DNA from: Capsaspora owczarzaki ATCC 30864
Lineage: Eukaryota; Opisthokonta; Filasterea
Assembly: GCF_000151315.2 (NCBI RefSeq)
Contig: NW_011887300.1
Coordinates: 565,310 to 629,309 of the forward strand
Length of the DNA: 64,000 bases
Direction of reading: 5' to 3'
Each line of letters opens with the position of its first letter. The first letter of the stretch is position 1. This document shows, piece by piece, positions 33,490 through 45,302 of this stretch. The notes below the pieces were generated by a model, which was given only the letters and a program-made list of their open reading frames with translations, was not told the DNA's origin and searched no databases. Made by a program: the position numbers and the translations under genes.

Positions 33490-33935
33490 TGAAAATCGAG
33501 GTTAAAGAAAGACGCGTTGAGACCAAAAGTTCTGAGAAACAGAATTGGACTGAGCTTTGGTCAGAAAGAGTCGTGCTCTTTTAAATTGGATTTACTATAA
33601 TTCTAGAAGAATGCAAGAGTTGAATTGTGCTCGAGGTGCGTGAGCGAATGTTCTCAGATTCACAACGAGCAAGCAACGAGATTGAACTGTCACTTCTGAG
33701 ACTGGTTGACTCGATCGATTCTCAGCAGCCGTGCTTTTATTGCATGTCGAAGCGAAAAAATGCTCGGACAGACAGACAGCGCTTCGAACGAGACCAAGTC
33801 GGCCTTTTCTTCGTTCCAGCTCAAAGTTTGAAATCTTTGAAATCTGCAGTACAGTACATTTTGATACCGTATTCTACTGGTATCTACTAATACTCCATTC
33901 AGTCATTTTCTTCTTCTTTTTTCTTGCTTACAATC
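33490..33935. promoter_or_regulatory. Divergent promoter region between SPT2 and the patatin-like gene
   Basis: 446 bases between two outward-facing ATGs, so both promoters should lie here. No TATA box or repeated element stands out. Confidence 0.4.
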
Positions 33936-36371
33936 ATGGTCATGCGCATTGCTGCTGCTGCTGCTACTGCGCTGCTGGTCACCATTGCGCTGTCCAGCCA
34001 GCTCGCCTTTGCTGCCCCGCTCGTCCGCGACCGCAGCACTCCCTGCCGCGCCCTCGCTCTTGCTGGCGGTGCGTCCCCCACTCACTCTCTCTGTCTCTCC
34101 CTCTATGTCTCTCTCTCTCTCTCTTCCATTACAATCTGTCTCTCTCCTTCACTTTTCAATGCTTTTCAATGCTTTTCAATACGAAACTCGCAATTTCGTT
34201 CGGCTGATTTCGGGTTTTTGGGTTTTTGATAATTTTAAACCGCTTTTTTTTTTCATTTGCTGTTCCTTTTCGTCTCATTCGTCAAAGTGGGCGACTTGAG
34301 TGAGACAAGCGAAAAGAAGGACAGACAAGCGAAAGACAGACAGCGAAAGAGAGAGAGAGAGAGAGCGAAAGAGAAAGAGAGCGAGTTGCACAGTTCGCAT
34401 TCAAAAATAACAAAAAAAAATAAAAAAAAATAAAAATAAAAAAATCAAATAAAATAAATTGTATTTAGTTTGTATTGAGTTTGCGGCTTGCACAACCCAT
34501 TTTATTCCAATCACTAACTCACTGAATTTAACTGAATGCTTTTCTTCCATTGCATCGCTTTTGTTTCTTTGGTTTTTTGGTTTTTTTTTGCTTGTTTTTT
34601 GACTTGACAAGGCGGCGACCGTGGCGCGTACCAGGCGGGCGTCTTCCAGGCGTTTGTCGAGAATGCTCCCGACCAGGTGACTTACGACGTTGTCACTGGA
34701 ATCAGGTAAACATGGCCAATGGGTTTTCTGTTTGTACTTTAATGCATTTAAAAGAACAAATACTTATACTTGTTTGCTATCGTGTGAATATCTACTTTTG
34801 TTCTTGTGATCCGACTTGTTCCCCTCGTTTTCATCTTGTTTCATTCCTTGCCTCTGTGGCCATTCTGCTCCGTGCATTGATCGAAACCAACACGACCGCG
34901 TCTTCCGCTTTTGACACAGTGCCGGGTGAGTCCGTTCCGTCTTTTGTTTGTGTTTTTGCCTTTTTTTGATTCAATTTTTCGGCTTCCGAAAAGCAAGAAA
35001 AGCAAGATCGGATGGTTTGGTCAAATGATCAAAACACTCTTTGACACAAAACAACAGCCAAAAAACACGAAGAAGAAGAAGAAAAGGAACGTTTGATGCT
35101 GGAATTGGGATTATTGACTTGTGTTTGTTTTTGACTCTTGTTCCATCACTTTCAGCTCCATCAACACGGCTGCTCTGTGCATGTACAAGGTACGAAAGAC
35201 ACGACACAAACATGCTCATGAGAATTCGTGCTGAAACTCACACTTTTTGACGCTGTTTTTTGGTTGTTGTTTTTTGGATTCGTTTGGGTTGAAACAGCAA
35301 GGCGATGAGAAGGTAAGAAACAACTCCTGCATGCTTCGCATCCTTGCTCGCAAGAAAAAAAACACGAACGCTCATCCCGTTTACGACGCGTCTCGCACAC
35401 ACAGGCTGCTCTCGATTTCGTCTTGGGCGAATGGCTTTCCATCGTCGCCTCGGACATTTACAAGAACTGGCCGCTTGGCATTGCGGAAGGCTTTGCCGTC
35501 AAGTCTGGGCTTTTCAGCACGGCTCCGCTCGATGCCTACCTGCACTCCAAGGTCAACGTCACTGAAACGCTTGCCAGCGGCCGCAAGTGCGTGGTCGGCG
35601 CTACTTCTCTGACCCGTGACGCCTACACCCAATTCGACTCGACCAACGCCAACTGGCTGACTGCTCTCCGTGCCTCCAGCGCTGTCCCCGGCGTGTTTGA
35701 GGCCGTGACCATTGGCGACGAGACGTTTGTTGACGGGTACGACTTGGTCATTATTGGGATCTTTTTTTTTTTGTTTCGAAAGTTGCTGAATTACCCCTTT
35801 TGTTTTGTTTGTCTGCCCGCCTTTTTTTTTTCCCTTTTCAACTCACGCTTCACAGCGGTGCCGAGTACATGACCCCTGTTTCTGACGCCCTCGCCAAGTG
35901 CGCCGAGGTCTCGGACAACCTCTCCATCGATGTCATTCTGTGCATTGGCCTGCAGCTGCCCGACGCCAACCACACTTGGATTACGCCCGAGGTCTTTTTG
36001 CGCACCGCCACCCTCGAGGCCCAGAACATTTTGATGAAGAATGCTCAAAGCGCCTCGGTCGCCTTCCCCAACGCCAAGATCCGCCTGGTCTTCCCGAGCA
36101 AGGTTCTTCCTGGCTACTTCCTGACCTTCAAGCCCGAGTATGCTGAGGAGGTGAGTTTGGTCGTTTGGGTGGATAGAGCAGAGAGTTGGAGTCAACTTTG
36201 GGACGTTACTACCCGATCAAGAAGAAACTGCAACGTACTCACTGTTTACTGCGCGTTTTGTAGATGATCAAGGTCGGCTACACCGACGGCATCAATGCCC
36301 TCAAGGCTGATGGCACCCTGCCCGAGGGCTTTGAGGCTGTCGAGCTTGACCTGTCTCGCTTCCGCAAGTGA
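33936..36371 (+). CDS. Secreted patatin-like phospholipase/acyl hydrolase
   Basis: Eight exons: 33936-34068, 34612-34705, 34920-34925, 35156-35189, 35298-35312, 35405-35736, 35856-36150 and 36264-36371, giving 338 residues with all phases consistent. A signal peptide (MVMRIAAAAATALLVTIALS) is followed by the patatin oxyanion motif GGGDRG near residue 45. The nucleophile elbow GISAG comes next, with Ser76 encoded across exons 2 and 3. The catalytic Asp is in FVDGG near residue 204. Exon 3 is only 6 nt and exon 5 only 15 nt. The protein probably hydrolyses acyl lipids outside the cell or in the endolysosome. Short proteins of this kind are found in many protists and bacteria; the substrate is unknown. 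Confidence 0.88.
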
Positions 36372-36599
36372 GCAAGTGCTGCATAGTTGACCGACTGTCG
36401 ATAGCGGGAAGGTGGCTCCCTTCCTCTTCCGTTTTCTCATTGTTATATTGCTCGTGTGAATTTGTAATGCATGGTTTCAATGCGAAAACTTGTGCATGCA
36501 TATTTGGCGTTCTTTTTCTGATTGTTTTTTTTTTCTTTTTTCGGAGTGATTCAAAGGCCATCGAATGGAAGTGCTTGACGCTAGCACGACGAACAGGTG

Positions 36600-37563
36600 C
36601 TATGACATCCACTTGAGGCAACTGAGAGTTGGAAAGTACAAATATACGACAAAAACCAACGGAACAAAACGAAAGTCATCGCAACAAAACCGACATACCG
36701 TGTTTCTTTGTGCATGTTCATACACTTTTGACTACAATACCGCGCCCCACATGGAACGCACGAGTAACATGCGTGAAAGCCGCAGACGGCGCAAATTTTG
36801 CGGTCGGGCAACTGTGATGGAGGCGCTGCGGCTGATACATACGTCGGGACGTCTCCGTCCTGTTGCTGTAGTATTCCCTGCAACGTCATTTGGCAAAAAT
36901 GCATTGCTTGTGAGACAAGAGAAGAATATGTGTTTGGAACGATTTCTCAAACGTGACAAGCAGCTGTGTACCGATTCTTCAAGCAGAACAGCAAACGCTT
37001 TGCGAGGTCGGAACTTGTGCAAGCCTTTCCGCCGTCTCTTGTTTTGTGTTGCATTGGCTGCCATTGTGACAAAAAAATGTGTGACGAGTGAGTATGCGCG
37101 TTTTGGACTCGTCCGAGTAAGTTTTGTTGCTCTGGCCATTGCTAGTTGTTCAACCACCCGATCCGATTGCTCCAGTCAAGCAGACCCGACCAGCCAGAAA
37201 TTCAACATTAAATCGAAGAGCTCCAACAATATCAGATCGAACGAAAAGCTCGTTGGCGGTCGTACCATCGTCGCCGGCGAGGGCGGCCTTGGCGGCGAGT
37301 GCGGCCGCGGTCGGCGCCTCGTCCTGCAGCAAGTGCGGCTGGTCTTGGAAGTTGTCGCTCTCGAGCGTCTCCAGCTGGCGACGCTGTCTTCGTTGGCGGG
37401 TCTGCTCGTCCATGACGCGACGCGGCGCAGTCACTCCATTGGCACTCGCGGCCGCAGAGCGAGCTAAAGACAATCCAAATCCCCCAAAGTGTGCACAACA
37501 TGCATGGTGAGTCTCGGAAAGATTGGCAAAGCAAACTGTGGTTGTGTGGATCGTACACTCCAT
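36600..37563 (-). CDS. ZNHIT1: ZNHIT1-like subunit of the SRCAP/SWR1 complex
   Basis: Five exons: 37557-37563, 37266-37463, 36972-37057, 36699-36877 and 36600-36621, giving 163 residues (human 154). The first coding exon is only seven bases (ATG GAG T) before GTACGA; that assignment is inferred from phase and donor. The conserved N-terminal helix reads RRVMDEQTRQRRQRRQLETL, then SDNFQDQPH. A basic segment RRRKGLHKFRPRKAFAVLLE follows. The HIT zinc finger is CAVCGFHACYSCVPCGARYC with MNMHKETRC, and the protein ends CLKWMS. ZNHIT1 supports H2A.Z deposition by SRCAP/SWR1. All seven HIT Cys plus His ligands appear present. Confidence 0.88.
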
Positions 37564-37907
37564 TCGGGAGGAGGATGAACAGAGATGTGTTTATGTGAAT
37601 ATGGACTGAGACGCTTCCTAATCGAGCTGTTCTGAGATAACTATCAAATGGTCAGGGGGGCTGCAAGCCGCATTCAATGAAATCCATGGTAGTGGCATGG
37701 CGGAAGAGGCGTTGAAATGGTGAGAATTCCCCAACGCGGCGACTTTTTTGCGATTATTGGCGGGAATTCCCGCCTGCTCGCTTCTGCTCCATAGAAGCAT
37801 CAAACGAGAGCAGGTATGACACAAGATCAACGGCAAAAAAAAAATCAAACGACAGTGGAGTACGAATGAGTCAACAAGGTTGTTTGGAAAGTACAAGAAT
37901 ACAGGAT
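37564..37907. other. Short intergenic region, nothing recognised
   Basis: 344 bases between the ZNHIT1 start and the stop of the ARM/SPRY gene, both on minus. It probably holds the ZNHIT1 promoter and the 3' UTR of the upstream gene. It includes a small inverted motif around GCGGGAATTCCCGC near 37758-37773. Confidence 0.4.
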
Positions 37908-38416
37908 TCACAACTCCGCAAGGGCTCCGCTCTGAAGAAAGCGGATGACCCCGGTTCGAATGGCCTCGTCATCAAGTCCAAGTGCGGGGATGGGGTGGAA
38001 GGGGCGGGTGCCAACGTTGAGCTTGATGCGGCATCCATGGCACAAGGGTCGGAATCCCTGTTTCGGCGACCAGGGATATTCGGCTAGCATCAGAAAAAGT
38101 ACCAAAAAACACACGGGTGAAATGAGCACATCTTTGTTTCAAACACGCAGCAACGTCCAACCTCCGTCTATGTTACCGAGAATTGCGCCATTCACGCAAA
38201 GCAGCATGAGCGAGGCGCGAGCGATGTAAATCAGCCCGACGGTATCCTGCCCTGATAGAGCAGGCGGCGCAATGATCGGGTTGCCTTGACTGTCGGTCAA
38301 CGGAATCACGCGCTCCAGTCGCGAAAACTGCTGGTGGGTTTCGAGCATGAAAATTCTCCATTCAAACACCAGCACCGGTTGACCAGGAGCAACGCAAAAG
38401 TTTGCGGCGCGCTCAT

Positions 38417-38484
<68 letters not shown>

Positions 38485-41400
38485 CAGAGACATGCAGATG
38501 GAAGAAGGAGCACCGTGTTATACAGTGAGATCCCCCGAGATCCATCCTCACAGCGAGTCACCAGCTCGAATTCAGGCTTTACCTCGCGTCAAAACGAAGG
38601 TGCTCCACCTCGAAATACAGAGATGGTGATACTGAGATTCCTGCAAGACTAGGAGGGCACCAGCTGAGGTCCAGAGCCACAGGAGCAGATCTGGCATTGT
38701 TTGGCAAGAATCTGCCCACGTCAAACAAGGAGTGCGAGTGAGTCGGCAAGTCGAAACTTTAACGACACAAGCAACAAGCAACACGCAACGCTGGGCTCAC
38801 CGCATTTCCGTCGGATTGAACACGACAGAGCAGCTCTCTCCACTGCACAGCGACACTGCCGGGTAAAGGTCGTCGGGCCGAATGGAGACGTTTGAAAAGG
38901 CGACGCCAATGTCCACGCCATCGAGCCAATAGCGAATGGTTCGGTTGCTCACACCCAGCAGACAGCTGACAACCTGTCCCGAATCCCATTGTGGGCCGTA
39001 GTTTTGCTTTGTTGGCGAACGCATGTCGTCGTCCGACGAAAACGACAAACCACAAAAACGACAACGACAAAAACAACAACAACGCCAAAACAAGAGTGAG
39101 TCAGAATTCAACAACCAGGAGGGAATGGGGAAACAAAATCAACCCAAACTGCAAGCAAACACAAGCAGTACCTTGAAATCCATGGAACCATGCCACAAAA
39201 ACCGGCGCGCTCCGTCGTAGGCAAACGATTGAAAGTCATCGCCAACCCCCATGCCTTGAGTGGCATCAAAAATAACACACGACGCCTGAGAAAAGCCAAT
39301 TTGAATGACGCCTCGCGAGCGCAGCACCACTTCAAAGTAAAAGTAGTCGTGCTCGCCCGAGTCCGACGGCAGAGAAGAGGAGGCCGACTGCGACGCTCCC
39401 TCTTGTTGCGCTTGCCACCGGATTCGCGGAAGGGTTGATGCTCGCTTGTGCGCGCCAACGCTGTGAAAGTCCATGGAATCGTTCAAGACCGTTTCATGAT
39501 CGTCTGCCATCATCAGGATGGTCGTAGAATTCTTCATGGAGAGCTCATTCCAGGAAATCTTGCGACTGTCCTCGTGCCGCGGGGCAGTGGCCGGGTAGGC
39601 GCTCAGCCACGGGGCAACGGTTGTCAGTCTCGCCATGGAGATGGCCGCGCTCCGAGCATAGTCTGGCAGACTCATGGCCAGCTCATGAAACCGGTGACGC
39701 CCCGTCCATACATAGTGATACAGGCGGTTTGGTACTTCGGCATCGACAGCTGGCTCGATACTGCTGTATCCCAGCTGACGGCCTGTCGTCGGGGACTTCC
39801 ACAACAGCGTGAGGAGGCGGGAAATGTGGAAATCCAGCACCAACTCGCTCGGCTTGAGCTCCTTGCCATGCTTGGGCGATGCGAGCGCCAGCAGCCACAA
39901 GGTAACGTCACAGCTCGAGCGCAAGACGTGGCGGCGCACTGCATCACCGTCTCGGCGCCAAAACGTGGGAATTTCGAACGACAGTGTGCGCACGTGCGAG
40001 TTGTCGAGAAACCACGCAATGTCCTGGCTGTTGGGCGGAGGCAACGGTGACACGTACTCGGGATTAACCTCGGACATGTCAAACATGTATAGTTCTTCAT
40101 ATCGTAAAGGAAGATACTCGAATTCTCCGGCGACGACGGGAGAGGTTGGTTGAGGAGCATCCGACTCCCACGCCGCGGGCATGCTGTCGAAATGTTGGTC
40201 TGGGACTGCGCTTGTTGGAGCAGTCTCGAGCGGTTGGGATGGCATTTCCATCGAGTCGTCCGATGAAACTGTTTGAGCGTCGGCCAGGGCAGGTGGAGCC
40301 GTGCTCTCGCTTGCGCTTGCTGATCCACTGGAGGCTAGACTGGTATTCGCACTCCCCTCTGCTGGACTGGGCGTGCATGCGCTGACAGTCGTGCTGTCCG
40401 GTGTTTCAACGCTGGCTGCACTCGAGTAAAAAGGCAAGTCTTCTGGATCCTCCGCAGCCCAGGAATCATTCGCAATGTTCGGTGGGTGGGGTGGCATTGG
40501 AATGGGACTGGGAACTGGCTGTTTGTAGGTCAAATCCACAGGGTAGCGACCATCAGACTTGACCAGCTGACGATAGTGCAGGTTGCCAAGAACGACGACA
40601 GCCGACGCCTTGAGGTCTGTCAGCAATGTCAGAACAGAGCTGATCACGAGTCGGGATGGCTGAGCAGCAGCAGCAGCAGCAGAAGTAGTAGTAGTAGTCG
40701 TCTGAGTGCCAGCCGGGGCTGGCGCCTGGCCTCCTGCTCCGTTCCGGCTGGTTGTGGTGGCTGGCAGCTGCTCGGAAGAGTACATCGAGTCGAGCGCAGA
40801 AGCTGGAAAAACATAGCTCGCAGCAGAAGCGTCTGACGCTCTGGAGCGGGAAACTGCAGCCGTCGAGATGTGCTCGAGGTACGAAACCACCTGGTCGTCA
40901 GCTAGATTCTGGCTAGTGCCCGCCGAGTACGCGTCGTTGACGCGCCAGGCATCTTCGGCCACGTCAGACCCGTCATCGGACTCGAGCTCATGGCGCTCTT
41001 GCATTTCATCATCCTTTGCTTGTTCTTGCGGTGTCTGAGGACGCGCCTCGGTCGAGTCATCGGCTGTCGTCGGGGTTGTAGAGCGCTCCGTTTTGCGAGC
41101 GGCTTGCTGCATGAGGGCATCGTGAAAAACGCCCAGATGTGGTTCGCACGCACGAAGAACGGGCTCGCACTCGCCGATGAGAAACAGCAAGCTGACCAAG
41201 GGATCAGTCATGCTTGGAATCATCATGTTCACGGCAAAAGGTTCGTTGGAAAGGGTCAAGAGCACCTTGAGGACGCCCAACAACGGATGGTACCACCGCT
41301 CGAGGAAGGCGACATAGTAAGCGTGCACGAGCCCCTCGGCACGAACAAATTCGCCAGCAGCCAGGTCGATCGTATTGCCGTGTTCATCAAGCTGAACACC

Positions 41401-44400
41401 AGCCCGAGAAACCGCGTACATGGAGGCGAACTTGACAAGTCGGCGCAGATGCAAGGCAGCCTCATCAATCAAGCTCGTAAAGTGGCTGAGGAGAGGGTGG
41501 TTGAACGCCGTTGCCACCTTGAGGCGCTGCAAGCGGACAAAGACTGCAAGAAAGTGCAAGTCTTCCACCACGCGCTTCGCCAGCCAGAGGCGGTGCGTCC
41601 AGGCCACCTGATCTTCGTTGAGAACAACACTGGGAGACACAGGCTCATCCAGTATGGCAATCGCGGATTCAAGTTGCCCTTGTGCCTCTTCTACAACGCT
41701 GAATGGAATGGGTGCGGCTTTGCGCTCAGACTCGAGCGTTGAGGACGAGACAACCGGAATTGCGCTGGAAGCATCGCCAGTGCAAATTTGAGAAATCCTC
41801 ACAAACGCGAATCTCAGCTGCGATGCGGCGTCCATGTGGGCCTGCTCGTCAGGCACCTCTGTCGTCAACGGGCCGGTGGTGGTAGCGCGTGGGGCGTGGC
41901 GACTGGCGTCGGTCCGGGTGTTGGTCTGCTGGCTTGCCACATGCAACGAATTGTCCTCCAGCGCTGTGCCACGGAGTCCGTGGATGGAGTCGCGGCGTCG
42001 GAGACTCGCGCCAGCGGCTGTTGGACGCTCGGACGCGGCAGGTTGCGAAAACGTACCAGCAGCATCGGAATGATCATCAGTCACAGGCACATTCGCCGAT
42101 GATGCAGCCCGCGGGTTACCATGTGATTCTGACGCGACAGTGCCCGTACGAGCCAAAGAACTCGCCCGCGAGCGTACCCGAGGCGATCGCTCCTGCCGTG
42201 GCATGATGACGCGCGAGTCACCCAAGCACTCTTCTGGCCGTACGTCACAGTTTTCACTTTCTGCGAGAAGAAAGTCCGTCCATCGACGCAATCTTGTGGA
42301 AACGAACTCGGCCATTTCAAACCCCTTGGTTGTGCCACGATTGACCCCAGCAGCGATGCCGCCTTCCTGCCCTTGTTCGAGCACCTGCATGTTGACTGCC
42401 AGGCGGCCCACGAGCTCGAGAAAAATGTGTCGATAGGCCACAGTCGTGACCATCATTTCGCCAGCATGGCTCAGGGCTAGAAAGGTCAAAGCGAGGGCCT
42501 TCCGCGTGTGAAACTTTAACGACTTGCGCCACAGCGCACACAAGATTGTCAGACCAGTCGAGTCCAGAATCGCTCGCTTCGCATGCGTCGATCGATCAGC
42601 GAGATGGAAGAGCGAGTCGGCGCAGAATTGGTGCACTTGCGGACTGGGAGAGAAGGAAAACTTCCAAATGGCAACAAGGACGCCACGCTTGAGCAGAGTG
42701 GGGTGCGAGCGAGGATCCGAAATGAACCGATTGAAAATGACAATCAAACTGTTGCGCAAAGGCTGATCTTGCGTGTCCGACAGCAAGACCAACTGCGAGA
42801 CGATATCGGGGGTCGTTTGCGCAAGCACGGCTGCGATGCCCTCAGGTTCCGGTGAGCTCACGATAATGCGCAAAAGGGACACTGCCCAAAACACGCACTG
42901 CGTATCCGACGAGGACAGGCAGCTGGAGAGGCGTGGGAGCAGGTGCGCGTTCACTAAGGCCAAATGGAACGAGGTATCGTTGGCGCAGAGAAGGTTGAGA
43001 ACCTGAAGAACAATCTTCTGCAGGGTAATGTCCGTGTTGCTGAGAACCTTGATCAGATTGCTTGCAAGCACGGTGGACTGCCGGCGGAAGAGGAAATCCG
43101 TGTTGTTTTCCTGCACAACGCGATACATTAGCACGGCAGCGGAGGCATACACCTCCTTTTCGTCGCTGCGGAGCGCCTGGAGCACAACATCAACAATGCC
43201 AAATCTGACGGCCCGCTGAGCATAGTGGCTGCCGACCGGGGACGACGTCAGCGTGCGGACGAGCAGCTGGAGCGCCAGTCGATGAATCCCCGTACACGCC
43301 GAATTTCCGCAGAGGTGCGCTATGCTAATGAGAGGGTCCAGCATGCCCATTTCCAGCAAAAGAGGGCAGTACACTTCGATGACGGCCACACGCTTTGTGA
43401 CGGCAAGCGTCCAAAGAATGGACTCGCGCTCGCGCGTCTGGGTGATGCTGCGGTACAAGGCTGGAATCAAGCCAGCATTCACGGCTGCCTCCACATCGCG
43501 CTCATTGACCATGCAGTCAAACAGAGACACCATGCCAGCGCGGACGATGGATGAAGAGCAAATAAACTGCTTTCGCTCTGCAGACGATGAGGCTGCGTCC
43601 GGCCCGGTTGGCGGCGGTGATTGGGACGAGAGCCCCGGAAGGACGGATACCAGCGCATCAGTGCGCTGATCATGTTTGGCACGCTGATCTGCAAAGTCTC
43701 TGAGTCGGCGGAAGGTTGAAATCCACGTTGGTGCACTGGCAATTTCCGGCAAACTTTCCACCTCGGTGAGAGTTGCGTCGAGGTAGGTGACAAGAGCCTC
43801 GAGGAAGCCAGTCTGAACCATGGTCGCGCGGTTGTGCGAGATCTTTCCAAGAGCAAGAATGGTGGTGACGGCCTTCACCTTGGAGGTGAGACGTGTTCGC
43901 AAGCTCGTCAACTGGGGAGACTCGTCGCCTGTGGCGGAGGTTGCGTCAGAATCAGGCGCAAGCGTCATTGCTGGCAGTGATATCACTGCACGCAGCTTCT
44001 CCATCTCGGAAGGCGCTGCAAAGCGGCTGATGAAGACTGTCTGGGCCAGCCGCTGGAGGCGCAAGTTGGGCGACGACTTCCACAGCTGCATCAACGCACT
44101 CACAGGCAACGTTCGCGCAATTTCTGCCAGATTTTTCGCCGTCGCTGCGTCGAGCCGGTTGCCTGCATTTGTGCGCAATCCGCGCGTGCCATTATTGGTT
44201 GTGAGAGTGGTTGCTGCACCGGATGCAACAACGCGAGCGGCGTCGTTTCCGTCTCCCACCAACGCTGCTGTGGCGGTGTCGGCACTCGTATCCAAATCTT
44301 GCTCGTCGGTTTCTTGATGATCCTGGTCAATCCCATCGTCGTCGTCGTCATCGAAGGCTTCTTCTTCTTGCTCGGAATCATTGTCAGTATCAGTATCTCG

Positions 44401-44762
44401 AGCTTGATCGTCCCGCCACTCGTCGTCCTCGTCCTGAAACGCCGCCCCTTGGTGTTCTTGAGTTTCCTGAGCGTCGTCCTGCTCTTCTTCTTCTTCTTCT
44501 TCGTCTTCTTGGTCTTGATGATCTTGGTCCGCTGGCTGACGACCGTCGCCACCAACCATGGCGTTCAGCTCTCCACGCCGCTGCCGCTGCCGCCGCCGTC
44601 TCCGCGACTGTTCTCGTTGGCGTTGCTGCCGCTGTCTTCGTTGTCGTCGCGCGGCAATCCGGACGACTGCGATCGTGACCGTCGCCACGGTGGCTGCAAT
44701 GAGGACGGGCCGAAGCTCAAGTCCAGCGCGACCCAGAAGCGCCCGCCACTGCCACCACCACC

Positions 44763-44796
<34 letters not shown>

Positions 44797-44898
44797 CTGT
44801 GGGGTAACGAGCACTGGGTTGATTGATGCAGCAGGCGGAACGGCATCCGCGAGCCGCGGCGATGATGCGGACGACGGTGGCCGCGCAACTCCAGCCAT
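37908..44898 (-). CDS. Giant ARM-repeat/SPRY membrane-anchored protein
   Basis: Proposed exons: 39172-44898 (1909 codons), 38801-39006, 38583-38711, 38177-38416 and 37908-38083. Start chosen at the first in-frame ATG (44898). One hydrophobic segment (LELRPVLIAATVATVTIAVV) near residue 65 is flanked by a strongly basic stretch, then long acidic runs. The middle has many ARM/HEAT-like helices (for example GLIPALYRSITQTRERESIL and ALRSDEKEVYASAAVLMYRV). The end of exon 1 and exon 2 form a SPRY-like domain (YFYFEVVLRSRGVIQIGFSQ, then TIRYWLDGVDIGVAFSNV). Exon 4 contains SQGNPIIAPPALSGQDTVGL, and the protein ends at GALAEL. The exon 3 to exon 4 junction is out of phase with the best donor, so that boundary is unsure. 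Total near 2150 residues. No orthologue recognised. Confidence 0.72.
38419..38490. repeat. (GA)24 microsatellite followed by CAGAGA repeats
   Basis: About 24 GA units at 38419-38466 and four CAGAGA-like units after them. On the minus strand this is a (CT)n tract ending directly at the AG acceptor of exon 4 of the ARM/SPRY gene, so it would serve as the polypyrimidine tract. Confidence 0.9.
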
Positions 44899-45302
44899 CC
44901 AGCTTGTCTCGAAATCTGAGAACGGTGGGAATACCAAAAGGATGCAAGGATGGGAAAACTTGGAAATCCAACGAAAAAGGAGAAGTGAAAAATTAAAATA
45001 AGGAAGGGTTGCAAGTTTTTTGGGCTCCGACCATGGCTGGAGCGACAGGTTGCGACCAGACCCCGAGTTGGACAACTGATCTGCAGTGCTCAACGTCGAC
45101 AGCGTACTGTACACTGTAATGGCCAGGTAGATCTAACCCGATTCATTGATTGATACAACAATGTGCAATGACAACTATCCAAAACGCACTCAAATCCACT
45201 GAAATACACTAACACTCTCATTTACAACCACCACAGGCAGGCAGCAGGGGGTAACGTAGCCGGCTGGACAGACTCGGCACTGGGTCCTGAATCGTGACGG
45301 CT
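44899..45302. other. Short intergenic region
   Basis: Between the ARM/SPRY start and the stop of the acidic-repeat gene, both on minus. A TTCTCAG just upstream of the 44898 ATG could be a 5' UTR acceptor. Nothing else recognised. Confidence 0.4.
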
